Shown: piece by piece, positions 11,721 to 22,903 of the stretch
Layout: every line of letters starts with the position of its first letter
Numbering within the stretch: position 1 is the stretch's first letter
DNA from: Rotaria sp. Silwood1
Lineage: Eukaryota > Rotifera > Eurotatoria > Philodinida > Philodinidae
Direction of reading: 5' to 3'
NCBI GenBank assembly: GCA_905250075.1
Contig: CAJNOP010000093.1
Location: 626,335 to 690,334, forward strand
DNA length: 64,000 bases
Position numbers and translations under genes: made by a program
The notes under the pieces: generated by a model
What the model was told of the DNA's origin: nothing
Database searches by the model: none
What the model saw: the letters and a program-made list of their open reading frames with translations, nothing else

Positions 11721-11831
11721 TTATTAAGAAACAAATTTGATTTGTTTCTTTTCTTTTCCTAAAACATTAAAATAATTTGTTTTTTTTTTTTTTTTTTAAA
11801 TAAATTTAATGATTTATTTCTTTTAACAAAT
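11721..11831. terminator. Shared 3' gap between convergent genes
   Basis: A 111-bp gap between convergent stops contains a T17 run near 11781-11797 followed by AAATAAATTTAATG. Poly(A) signals for both strands probably lie here (AATAAA-like on plus, TTTATT on minus). No other feature is seen. Confidence 0.35.
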
Positions 11832-12899
11832 TTATACCATTACAACACGAGGAATAAAACTTCTACAAGGAATATTAAAATAAAGTTTTTTTGCTTCATC
11901 CATATATTTTTCAGATACATTTAATCGACGTAATTGTGCGGTATTTAATCGTACTAAATTATTATTTAATAAACGTTGTTCAGGTTTTGTCGATGATAAA
12001 GGTGCTTTAGTCTTTGATGATGTTGTTGTTTTTGATGTAGAAGATACTTTACTGTTCACAGATGAAATACTATTTCGTTTTTTATCAGATATAGAGCGAA
12101 TAGAAACACTGCTTCGCTTATTACTGGATATTGAATGAAGAAAAACACTATTTCGTTTTGTATCTGATATTGGATTAACAGGAACACTGTTTTGTTTGTC
12201 ACCGAATATTGAATGGATAGAAACACTGTTTCGTTTATTATCGGATATTGAAGGAATAAAAAGACTGTTTTCGATCGGTTGTTTTGTAGGTGAAGAACAT
12301 AATACTGGATGTAATTGACTATAATTAAGTAATAATGGACTATTTTGTGTAGAACTTTGATCATGTTCAGGTGATATTGACGAATGATATTTCTTGTTGA
12401 CAAAAGGTAGATATGAAGATTTTCGTGTTGACATCGAAGAATAACTGGTTGAACTTACATCTAGACAGATAATATAAAATAGATGTAAATTTATGAATAA
12501 TTTATTTAAATATCTTTTTTTTAGGATTTCTCATGAAATATGTATGAGTAATTTCAAAATTCAGAATTTTTATTTTACATAGTTTTTGCGACAATAACAA
12601 ATAGAAATGAATGTTTATCTTAATTAATTTTATTCAAATTTATTTCGAAACTATATAGATGTTTTATTATTTTCAATTGTAATTGAAATAGACTTACGTG
12701 TTAATGAAGAATCAGTAGAAACTTTTCTTTGAGATCGAGTAGTATTAATTGAAGGAAGTATAACTGACGAATTATCTGCTAAGCAAGGTGAATCAGCAGC
12801 CGATATAGACCATTGAAACATGAGATTTGATCCTGGTGGTTCATTAAAAGTAGATAGTTCTTTCAGACTTAAATTGCGACGACTTGACAAGCGCGACAT
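11832..12899 (-). CDS. Ser/Arg-rich protein with five 13-residue repeats
   Basis: Two exons, 12899-12698 and 12460-11832, join in frame for 276 aa. The start ATG at 12899 opens with MSRLSSRRNLSLKEL and lies 14 nt after an acceptor-like ATTCAG. The protein is basic and Ser-rich, with no signal peptide or membrane segment. Its centre has five tandem 13-residue units (consensus SISDNKRNSVSIH). Most units contain a [K/R]-[K/R]-x-S site fitting the PKA consensus. The C-terminal 50 residues (RLLNNNLVRLNTAQLRRL onward) look helical and may be a separate conserved end. I do not recognise the family. It lies downstream of the glutamate receptor on the same strand and convergent to the hydrolase. Confidence 0.6.
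12057..12251 (-). repeat. Five tandem 39-bp coding repeats
   Basis: 195 bp encode five back-to-back 13-residue units with consensus SISDNKRNSVSIH. Unit 2 is the most diverged (SIFGDKQNSVPVN). Length is exactly 5 x 39 bp without indels. Confidence 0.75.
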
Positions 12900-13381
12900 T
12901 TGTCTTGGGACTTCTGAATAATAATAAATGAAATGTGCAATGTACAACAGTATTTATATAGCACCATCTTTTTCTTTTTCCCTTCCTACGCCTATTCTTT
13001 TATACAGATGTTTTTTTTTTACTGTTGAAATTGAAATGGCTTCATAGAAAACAAAAGACTTTCTGTTGTTTTTTGTGTTTGTTGCTAAAAAAAAACAAGA
13101 AAAGCAGACACAATACAAACTGTTGTCAAAACATTAAACGAAAGGCAAAGGTTATGACACACGAAATTGCTCTATTGAATTATAGATTGTTTGCACGCAA
13201 AACAGAAACCACAACAAATTGGCTTTAAATCTTTTTTTGTTTCTTTGTAATAGACTAGTTTATTATTTTTTTTTATTACTTTTTTTTTATTCATACAAAC
13301 GAAAAAAAACAGAGAAGAACAAGAACAAGTAACAATTGAAAAATACACACATACATATACGAACACATACATTAATAAAAA
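12900..13381 (-). other. Gap between glutamate receptor stop and Ser-rich gene start
   Basis: 482 bp, AT-rich, with an acceptor-like TTTATTATTATTCAG ending at 12914, 14 nt before the Ser-rich ATG. Candidate poly(A) and trans-splice region. Open frames here have no support. Confidence 0.4.
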
Positions 13382-16300
13382 TCACAATCGAGATATACGT
13401 AAAGGAAGACGAGAAGTCATTGATGAGGTCGAATTTAATGGCACATTAACATCATTAGAATTATCGGTATCATCCGCTTCATGTTCAGTCTTTAGATTTT
13501 GTCTTGTAGATGAATCTATCGATAGAGGAAAAAAAAAATTATAAAACAATATTTGATTATTTTTTATATTATTTCATCACTGTTGTTTACACTAAAAATA
13601 AAACTTACTTGCACTTGTAAGAAATCGTACATGCTGAGGTCGAATCTCTTGTTGCACATGATTTGATGTTTGTTGTTCAACAATTATTAATGGAATAGAT
13701 TTTCTTTTGAACGATCTAGATGAATAATATTGTTGTTTATTACATGTATCCAAATAATCTTTTTGTTCACTAGCAAGCATAAGTGCTGTATCAAATTTAT
13801 CTAAATCAGATGTTCCTTCTATGCTTGTACGAATTTTTGGTGATTTTAAAGGTGTTCCAAAATTAATTGATGCAATTGATGGTGAATGACTATTAGATGA
13901 ACGACGACGATATTGATAAGGTATGGAATTTAATTCTGTATCTTGATGATCATTTGTACATTGGGAACAACGACGAGTACTAAGTGCTTTACGATTTGAG
14001 GCACCACATTCAATTGAAAAGCGAACTTCTTTGATTAATTCCCACCAAACAGAATGCTAAAAATAGATTATTTTCTTTTTATTATAAAGTGTCCAGTAAT
14101 CAATGATTAGAAAAGTTATTTTTTATCACTACTCAAAAATCGGCGAAAAGAACAAATATTTAATTCATAATCTAATTTTGAAATCAAATTCTTATGAATC
14201 AACATACTCGTCGATTCGCATGATTTTTTCTTGCATGCCATAAAAATTCCAAAATAGCAACAAATAATGAAAGAATAACACCGCCTGAATAGTAAATAAA
14301 TTGAAAAAGAAATGTATAAAAATTTATAAATTAATTTTATTTTTACCAAGAAGTACAACAAAAATTCCACCAACATTTGTAAGACCCAATGGATTAGGAT
14401 TTGAATCTTTCTTGTCTGATGAACATGCACCTTTTTCTTTCCACCATTTATTATAAGATTTTTGAATCTAAAATCAAAACATTTAGTTTTTTTTTTTTAT
14501 TTTTTTAAAATCTTTTTAATTTACAATTCCTTTTTCTTGTAAATCAAGAATTATTTCAGAAACACGTTCTCGATGTGGACTTCCTAAAATAACAAATAAA
14601 CATATTCCTTTTTACTTCCTCTTTTTGAATAATTTCACATATAAAATTAACCTTCTGGTAAACCAATACCATAACCTTTATTATCAAGTAAACCACCAAT
14701 TTGTGTTAAATTACATGCACGTTGTACAATATATTCAATTGATGTTGATTCCATAAAAAATGCATATGATTCACCTTTAACACGATCTACACCTTCTTGA
14801 TTACTTTGAGCAATTAAATCTGGATTACTACTTATATATCTCCAAATAGCTTGATAAGTTGGAATATTTGATTCCTGGATAATAAAAAAAACATAAAATT
14901 TAAATTAATAAAAGAGAAAAAAATAAACGAATAAAAAATCAACTCGAAAGAATTGTTCTGTTGAACCGCCACGAAGAAGACCATATTTGATATTTGTTTG
15001 TTTAATTAAATCTTCAGCACTTTCAATTGAATTAACAGGTTTTTCAACAGTTAAAAAAGCAGCTAAAATGATTTAAATACATTTTATATATAAAGGATTG
15101 GATAGAAAAAATGACGCCATATTGCAAGTCATTATTTAGCTTATTTAGTCAGCTTTCAAGGCTTTATTCGAAATCTTTCAAGTTTTCGAATATTATCTAG
15201 TTTGAAGTGTTACGCTTAAATCAAGATCTTCTTTAATCGTTTTTAAAATATATTAAAATTACCAGAGGTCTAACAGCTCGCCATTGCATTGGAAAAGATA
15301 TCGATTGATATCTATCAATTGTTGGGACATAAAATCATATTCTGAAACGAAGTCCTCTAGTAGTTAAAACAGGCTAGAACAATTAGATGGTGATCTACTT
15401 TGGACGACATTCTCATTGAGCGAGTATATCTCAACTAGAACACATCGGATCAAAAATTTTGGGACCCGAATATAGTTGAACGGTATTTTGATATTTTCAA
15501 GGAAATTTTCTAATTGAACTAGAATAAACGTTCCAAAGATACGAAATATGTTTTTCAGTTTCTTTTTGTATTCATTGACGACTACGCTCCATAAATTTCT
15601 CAGACGACTCATCGAAAAAATGTGTAGAATAGAGTCTATTGAATCCAAATTTTTCGGATTCGGACTCCGCACGCTATAATCTGAAGTCTCTCATCTGCAA
15701 CTGAAATGATGAAAACCGTAGAAAAAGACTCGCTTTGTATTTTTGAACTCAAGGCTTGAGAAAACCTTTCAAACTAAGATACTATGTCATCAATCGTCAA
15801 TGCGTTTTTACTTTTTTTGCCTATTGAAAAGCAATCAGAAGTGAGTATAGAATGTATTAATATAGAGACGAATGGTCAAAAAGATTGTGCATCATTACCC
15901 ATTGTAACCAGTTCATTTTGGGTAACTTCAAAAGAGAAAATAGTAATTTGTGTTCTTCTAATGTTTCATTTCAGAACTCAAGATTTAGAAGTTTTCATTA
16001 CTTTTTCATTATTACAAAAGAACATTATATGATTATTCGTTGAAATACATGTAAATGCGATGAAGACAATATATTCTATCCTGCCATTGTCATATCAAAA
16101 GAAATTCATTTGATCAAATTTAAGAGAACAAAACAAATTTTCATATGTGTGATATTTTCTCTGTTCAATTCGTTACACAAAACAAGAGTCAAATTTTTCA
16201 TTTTACCTAAATTAGCTGTGTATGATGAAATAAGAATTAATGTAAAAAACCACCAAATACCAGAAATAAGACGTGTTGACATAGCTGAAGGACTCACATC

Positions 16301-18306
16301 AGAACCTTTCGAATACAAAAAACAAAAAGAATAAAAGAATTTATTTTTAATATACTTTTCTTTTCAATCTACCTTGTTGCATTAATGTTCCAATTGAAAA
16401 CCAAAGTGTATTGCTAACAGTAAAACGATTTTCTAAATAATCATAATCAGTATCACATGGATAAGGATTACGCCATTCATCAGGTGAACATCGAGCAATT
16501 ATTAATAAAATAAAACTAACGGTAAATATAGCAGCAAATGTATATATCTAATAAATGAATGTATTATTGTCTGTTGGTAAGTAAAAGAAAAAATTAAATA
16601 AAATCATATCTCACCCATATTTCAAGTGATAATGGACTAAGAAAACTGAATAAACTTGGTTTTTCAGGTTTGGGTATTTTAAAAAGTATTGCTATACCCA
16701 AACTAAGAAATGGTTTGGTAAAATCTATTTTTTTTTCACGTGCATAATTAACTAAAATAAAAATTCAAATAAAATATTATTTATTTTGAAGCTATCCTGA
16801 CTTGAAAATAAGTCAATATTTGTTAGATTAATCGAAACTGAGATAAATGCATGAGAATATAATGTCCGAAGTCTGATCTTTCATAAATAATATAGTTTTT
16901 TATTTGACATCTCGATTTTTTGCCAAAGTTTTTGATGCTTTTTGTCATTTTCTGCTTGAAAAATGTTTTTGTTCGGAAAAACTCAGAACATCCGAGGATT
17001 CTAGAAGAAGCTTTATTGTACTTAATTGCCTATTTTTTTTCTTGACAGAGAATGTGAAGCTGTTGTATCCGTTTCTTGAATTAAGATTTTTTATTATAAT
17101 ATAGAAAAAGTACTTGTATAAATAGATATTACACTTGTCTCATCTTTTTCTCTGCATAAAAAAAAGACTTGAAAAAAAGTCATTACAATCTGACATGCTC
17201 TTTCAAAAAATTATAAAATAAAGGTCTGAAGAGAATAAATGTCATCCATAATTTGTTGACTATATCTCGGAAACATTTTGATATAGAACTGAAAATTTTA
17301 GCATTGGCTATCTACTACAGTTACAACATTTCCTGAAATTTTCATACGATTTGAATGTATTTGATTCAAGATGAGTTGTTGAGTAGAGCCTTAATCTTGA
17401 ACGCAATGAATTATATGAATAAACTTTATATACAATTGATGCTATGTCTATTCAATAAAGTTTATTTTCCGTTTGTTTTTGCGCTACAGAAAGCAGTAGA
17501 CAGAATCTAAATAGTAATCCGAACGGAGAAAATGATTTTTAATAAGAATATAAGTAAATAAAAATTATTGTCAAAGTCGAAAAGAAAAGAACTATAGAAA
17601 TTATTTATTTATTTTTTAAGTAGATTTTATTCATTTCCTTTTAATAATAAAAATACACCCTAAACAAGATTCTTTGTCCCCTCGGATCTCATCCGACATA
17701 AGAGTTATAGGTCTCAAAATGTTTGCACACATACTCCACAAGTAATGTAGGTTTGTGGTATCGCCCGCATCTCGATTAGTTGATTAGAAACGGAGTTATG
17801 ATGAACGATATCTATTTTTTTTTGCCCTGAACTTCAGAACTATGAAAGATTCCTATGATCATTGGGAATCCATTTCTCCCTACTATAGCATTCGATTCTG
17901 AAAATTGCAGGCAATAATGCTCAGTTATGGAGAAAGCGTCTCTGTAAGTTTTGTATCGATTCATTGAATTATCACTGAGTTATGAATCTTCAAAAGACAA
18001 TACAGATGGTTTTTATGAAAACTAATGGTTCTAGTAAAATAACCAAAGTTCTTGCACGAGTTGACAAACTTCTATAAAATTTATATGACAGATAGCTAAA
18101 ACACAGAGCTACATAATGATGGATCCTCTACCCACGGCATTTTTCTATTCCAGAGTTATGAAGCTTAAAGGAAAAATAAATCTCGTCCATCATATTTTCC
18201 TTTCTAATATGCCAATCGAGTTGCTGGCGATGATACTGAACTACATTATTTGTGGAGTATGTGCCTAGGAATTTACAGATATCTAGCTTTTACGATGGAG
18301 GACATG

Positions 18307-18340
<34 letters not shown>

Positions 18341-21300
18341 GAAGGCTTTCGTCTAGGGGTGTAATTTAATTATTTCAGCAGATTATCTATTAATCCTTAT
18401 GATTTGTCACGAAAGGATTAAAACCATTGTGCAAAAATAAACATAATTAAAAATATTGATATCTTCCTGCCATAGATTTAATACGAAACATGTGTTTTTT
18501 TGATATATTAAAAGCATGTTTAAAAATAATTCCAAGCAATGACAGAAAGATCTAATATGTCATCTGTTTCATGTTTCTTTTTCACCCGTGTGTAATATTA
18601 AATTTCGTACGAATTATGCTGAAAGTTTATAAATTCATTGTTTTTCAATACTTACTGGTTAATGGTGCTATCGCTAAATCGGCTATCTAAATAAATAAGA
18701 AAATGGAGTATTTCATGTTTGTTTTGTGTGTGCTTGTTTTTATTTACTTTATTTTTAACTTCTTCAACCATATCATCATAACGTCCTGTTGTAATTGGTT
18801 TAATTTTATAAGAAAATTTAAGTTCATGTGCAATTTCTTCAAGCAAATCAATACAAAAACCTTCAAAGTCACTATTGGAATACGTCAAATTTAATATTCC
18901 ACTTGAATTTTCATTATTCTTCAACATTACATAAGGAGCTTCCTATAGAATTCACAAGACCAAAACAAAACAACAAGATATATTCAAAAATAAGCTTTCT
19001 CTTTACATACAATAATAGTCGTAACAATCAATGTAGAGTTAAATATACTTCCACGTGATACCGATGTTAGTGTGAAGTTTGCACCTTGTTCACGTGACCA
19101 TGTTCCAATCTGAAATAATGAATATAAGCGTGAATTTTCTTTTGCAAAGTTTGTTCTCTTTTCATTTCTTTTTACTTTTGATAAACCATTTTCAGATAAA
19201 TGTACAATATCAAGTTCAAATCCCGTTCGTTCACCTTTAGATGTAAATTGTACTTTTCCCGTAATACCATGAAATGATATCTATGAATCATGAATTAATA
19301 AAATCATGTTTTTATTAAACCAAATAATTTACTTGTTTAAATTTTGAATAAAGTTCAAGACCTAATGGCCAATCAGTTCCATGAACACATGAAATATTTG
19401 GTCGCATTAGTTCAGAAGTAACATTTGAATAAGATTTTATCAATTGATCATAAGCATATGCAAAAGCAAGTACTGCATCAACCCATAATGCTACTGAAGT
19501 CTAAACTGAGACAAAAATGTTTCGATCATTGATAAATAAAAAAAAGAACAAGTAAAAAAAAAACAAATTTATTCTATTCATATTGATTTCTTTTACGAAT
19601 AACTTACTGTGAATAATCGTTGATTAAAATCATTATTTGACATTGTTTTAAATGCTAAAAATGAATCCATTGCTGTTTGTACACGTGTATCATAGCGATC
19701 AAATAAACGAAATGATGTTAAATTTACAAAATTATATTTAAAATCTTCTAAATCATAGGTATCAATATTCTAAAATACGAAAAAAAAAATAAGAAATAAA
19801 TATCATAACATTTTAAATAATATTTAAAATCTATCTACATACTAATGTTGTTAATACATAATGATAATTTGGACTAATCATACCCATTTGTAAAGCCATT
19901 TTTAATATAGTATTTGTATTAACATCATTTAAATCTAATATTATATTAAATATATCTCGTCCAATAGCATCAACAAGAGCACTACGATCTTGATAATTGA
20001 TAAAACGTCGTATAAGAATATCAGTTTGATTGAAATTAGGATCATTAAGTACTCTTTGTAAACGTATTAAACCTAGAATATTTTCATATAAATCTTTTTT
20101 CTTTTTTGTTAAATGTTCAATGTTGATTTTTGTTTCTTTTTCTTTTTTTTTTTACCTGAATCTATATCATAGATAATAAGAAATTTAGACCAGTGAAGTT
20201 TATGTATTAAATTATCAAATGCTATATTAAGATCTTGAATGGATGGATATAAATTAATTGATATACGATCATGTTTTGATTTTTGGTCAGTATCATCATC
20301 AATATCTCCAGCTAAATTTTCAGTCATATAACAGGATGAACAAACATTTATAAGTGGTATATTAACACGATAACATATTGAATGAACAAGTGTTGCAAAT
20401 TCAGGATAAGATGGACCAAAGATACCTTGTACACGACGTTGATGTACAAGTGAACAAACTAAAAGATTAATTAATTCACAAAAAAAAAAGACAAGAAGAA
20501 AAGAAAATTATTTGAATACCATCATGAACAGCTTGTATACTTGACTCAGAAGCTGTTAAACCTAATGTTTCTTCTTGTAGACGTATTTTATATGATAAAT
20601 TATGTGCGTCTTTATCCAAACGATTATAATGAAATATAGCATACTTAAAAATGCTTTCCATATTTTGTGTATATATACCGTCGTCTTGATTGGTAAAGAC
20701 ACCACCTGAAAAATAGATCATAAATCGATCAATTTTTTTCTAATTTTATTTAATACAAAGTAGTCCACAAATGGGGGAATATATCAGAATTGTATTAAAC
20801 CGAGAATTTTTGAACTAGCCGCTTTGTTGGATCATTACTAATCGGTTAATGGGAATGAATTCAAAAACAAAACATTCATTTTTCATTTTTTTTTGTATTT
20901 AGATTTTGAACAAATCTTCAGAAACAAAAATATTGTTTTTTTAGTCGATTATATATTTTGGTTTCTGCAAGATGAAGATGTGACAAATCTATATATACAG
21001 CACGAAAGAATCATTGATCTATCAACTGATTGTTGATTCAATAATGATTTTTATTTATTTATTTAGTCGACGACTAGCGATTTTTCGCGTGTCTTCTTGA
21101 TTGCGGACGAAAATCAAACCAATTAGCATGCCGACAGTGTGGGTGAGGGCTGAAATTTTATCCGCAATTAAGAAGTAGCCATTTTTCGGGTCATGTCTTC
21201 TGAATTCTATTCTAACGCTTATAATTCATAAGATAATTTACTTAAAATCATAGAATATTTTAGTAGAAACTTGAGTTTCGGTCCTGGAAATTTTTTTCTC

Positions 21301-22903
21301 GTGGTTACGATTCGATACCATATATTTCTCATGTAGACGAACACAAGAAAATAAAACAAGATTCTTTGATTACTTAGATGAGAGTAAGCAAACACTTGCT
21401 CTCAACAAGTGTTATTAGAGAAAAATGGCATATCTATAAAATCTTTTCCAACCGGCGAACATCCATTGATTGAGTCACGACACTAGGATATATTTATCAG
21501 ACGAAGATGTTTTAACCCTTTCAGGTATGACCATCAATTTGTAATTTTTATAGTGTTTCTTTTTTTTTGGTAATTCTAATGAAAACTTTCCAAGATACAA
21601 ATCATTAATAATTCAACTACATTTTAAATTAAGAAAATCAACAATGATTCTTGAAGCAGCTAGCATCAAAACAAAATCAATGTGACATTGACAAGAATTT
21701 CCGTTTCATCAAATCACTGAAGCTTTATACTATATTGAACAAAATTTTGAATAACAAAATTTAGACTTTGTTTTTAAATTGAACTCAATGACATTGTTGC
21801 AAAGAATACATCAAGTTCCAATGAATCAACAATTGAACCAATATATAATAGGATTTTGGGAGAAATTCAATTGACGTACTATTCAACTTTTTGACCCTAA
21901 GAATAATGTTGAAATTGAGCTTCAACAGGAAAAAGATGCTCTAATTCAGAAGAAAAAGTTTTAAAAAAGCTTCATTTAAATGCATCAATTAAGATTCCAT
22001 TGCATTAATACTTTGAATATATCACCTTTCGTATCATTTACGTGATATTCTCTATACTAAGATATTTTTTGCTTATTATTAGAAATTATGGATTACATTA
22101 CATGTTATTGAGTTTTCCTGGAAATCGTATCTTATATTAGGTTTATCATTGATTCATTATAACTTGATGTAGTCTTTCTTAAAATATTCTTGATTTTGAT
22201 TTACAAACAAAATATACGTTTTATAATTCTAAATTTTCTCAATTATTTCCAACAAACGGCAAAGTATTAATGATATGTTCAAACGGAAATTCTTCTCAAT
22301 GTCATATCAATTTGATTTTCAATCTAATTATTTCAAGTTTCGTTATTCACTTCCTTAATATAAAATACATTTAGACTATTAATGATTTATCTCTCGGAAA
22401 TAATTGGCTACAGAATGTCATCGGACAGAAGAAAGAAAATGTCCTTGACGGCATTTGACATCTTCAAATTATAAAGTAAACTAATTTCAAGTAAATTCAA
22501 GAAAGAATCAACAAAAGTAAGTCATAATTAGAAATACAAATAAAAAGAAAACACACTCACACACAAAGCATCGTAAAAATTGAAGATGCGATTTTCCAAT
22601 TATCTCAATTTTTTCTCTTCAATTAGCAAAAGTTGAAAGAATGAAATAAGAAAACTAATTAATGCGTTAGTAATTGCATAAATGCAATCGGGGAATATTG
22701 TATGTTAGTCTTATGAATTCTAATAATCAAAGAATTCATTTTTACGTATTTATCTAGATATGCCCGATAATTTTAGAATACTCTATAAGTTACCTACCAA
22801 TTATAATGTCAAGTAATTGAAACTGTAATTGTTGTTCACTAACTATCGAAGTTGAAGTAATAATATATAAGTTCCATAGATGAAAAACAATAGACATAAG
22901 CAT
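13382..22903 (-). CDS. GRIK: Kainate-type ionotropic glutamate receptor subunit
   Basis: Complete, 20 exons, 1058 aa: 22903-22798, 20705-20520, 20458-20156, 20072-19843, 19769-19608, 19500-19333, 19280-19176, 19109-19011, 18942-18748, 18686-18656, 16751-16615, 16547-16373, 16305-16207, 15062-14944, 14874-14652, 14583-14525, 14467-14347, 14284-14208, 14056-13609, 13515-13382. Order: signal peptide, amino-terminal domain (36-430, from [10 protein letters not shown]), ligand-binding S1 ([36 protein letters not shown]), M1, pore loop [16 protein letters not shown]3 SYTANLAAFLT, S2 ([23 protein letters not shown]), M4. The Arg of NYARE and Glu of MESTS, which hold glutamate, are kept. The Q/R site is Gln, predicting calcium permeability. 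WWKEKG and ALMQQGS-type context favour the kainate class. The 200-residue tail ends SRL, a class I PDZ ligand. Two junctions use weaker GTTGAT/GTTAAT donors. Confidence 0.93.
15063..16206 (-). other. Large intron of the glutamate receptor (M3-S2)
   Basis: 1144 bp between SYTANL and AAFLT exons. It has somewhat more mixed composition than the neighbouring introns. A 102-residue open frame at 15364-15672 is probably fortuitous. No transposon ends were found. Confidence 0.5.
17680..18308. repeat. Long imperfect inverted repeat (foldback-like)
   Basis: Two arms of roughly 190-210 bp (about 17680-17890 and 18120-18308) are reverse complements of each other with many mismatches. The best core is 17728-17750 against 18241-18263, matching at 22 of 23 positions when inverted. 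Further inner matches pair GATATCTATTTTTTTT-side sequence with AAAATAAATCTCGTCC-side sequence. The loop is about 230 bp. No open frame and no target duplication were recognised. It may be an old foldback transposon or a decayed palindrome. Confidence 0.55.
18308..18339 (+). repeat. Homopolymer G32
   Basis: An uninterrupted run of 32 G lies in an intron whose surroundings are AT-rich. It sits directly at the outer end of the inverted repeat's right arm. Confidence 0.9.
20706..22797 (-). other. First intron of the glutamate receptor
   Basis: A 2.09-kb intron after the signal-peptide exon. AT-rich, with no credible exon or repeat family recognised. It could hold enhancers, as first introns often do, but I see no specific site. 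Confidence 0.5.

Larger units (their letters stand above)
16752..18655 (-). other. Large intron of the glutamate receptor (S1) carrying repeats
   Basis: 1904 bp between the APLT and NYARE coding halves. It contains a long imperfect inverted repeat (17680-18308) and a pure G32 tract. Confidence 0.6.

Noticed and set aside
15364..15672. 102-codon minus-strand frame in a receptor intron
   Set aside because: No splice junction links it to the receptor, which closes in frame without it.
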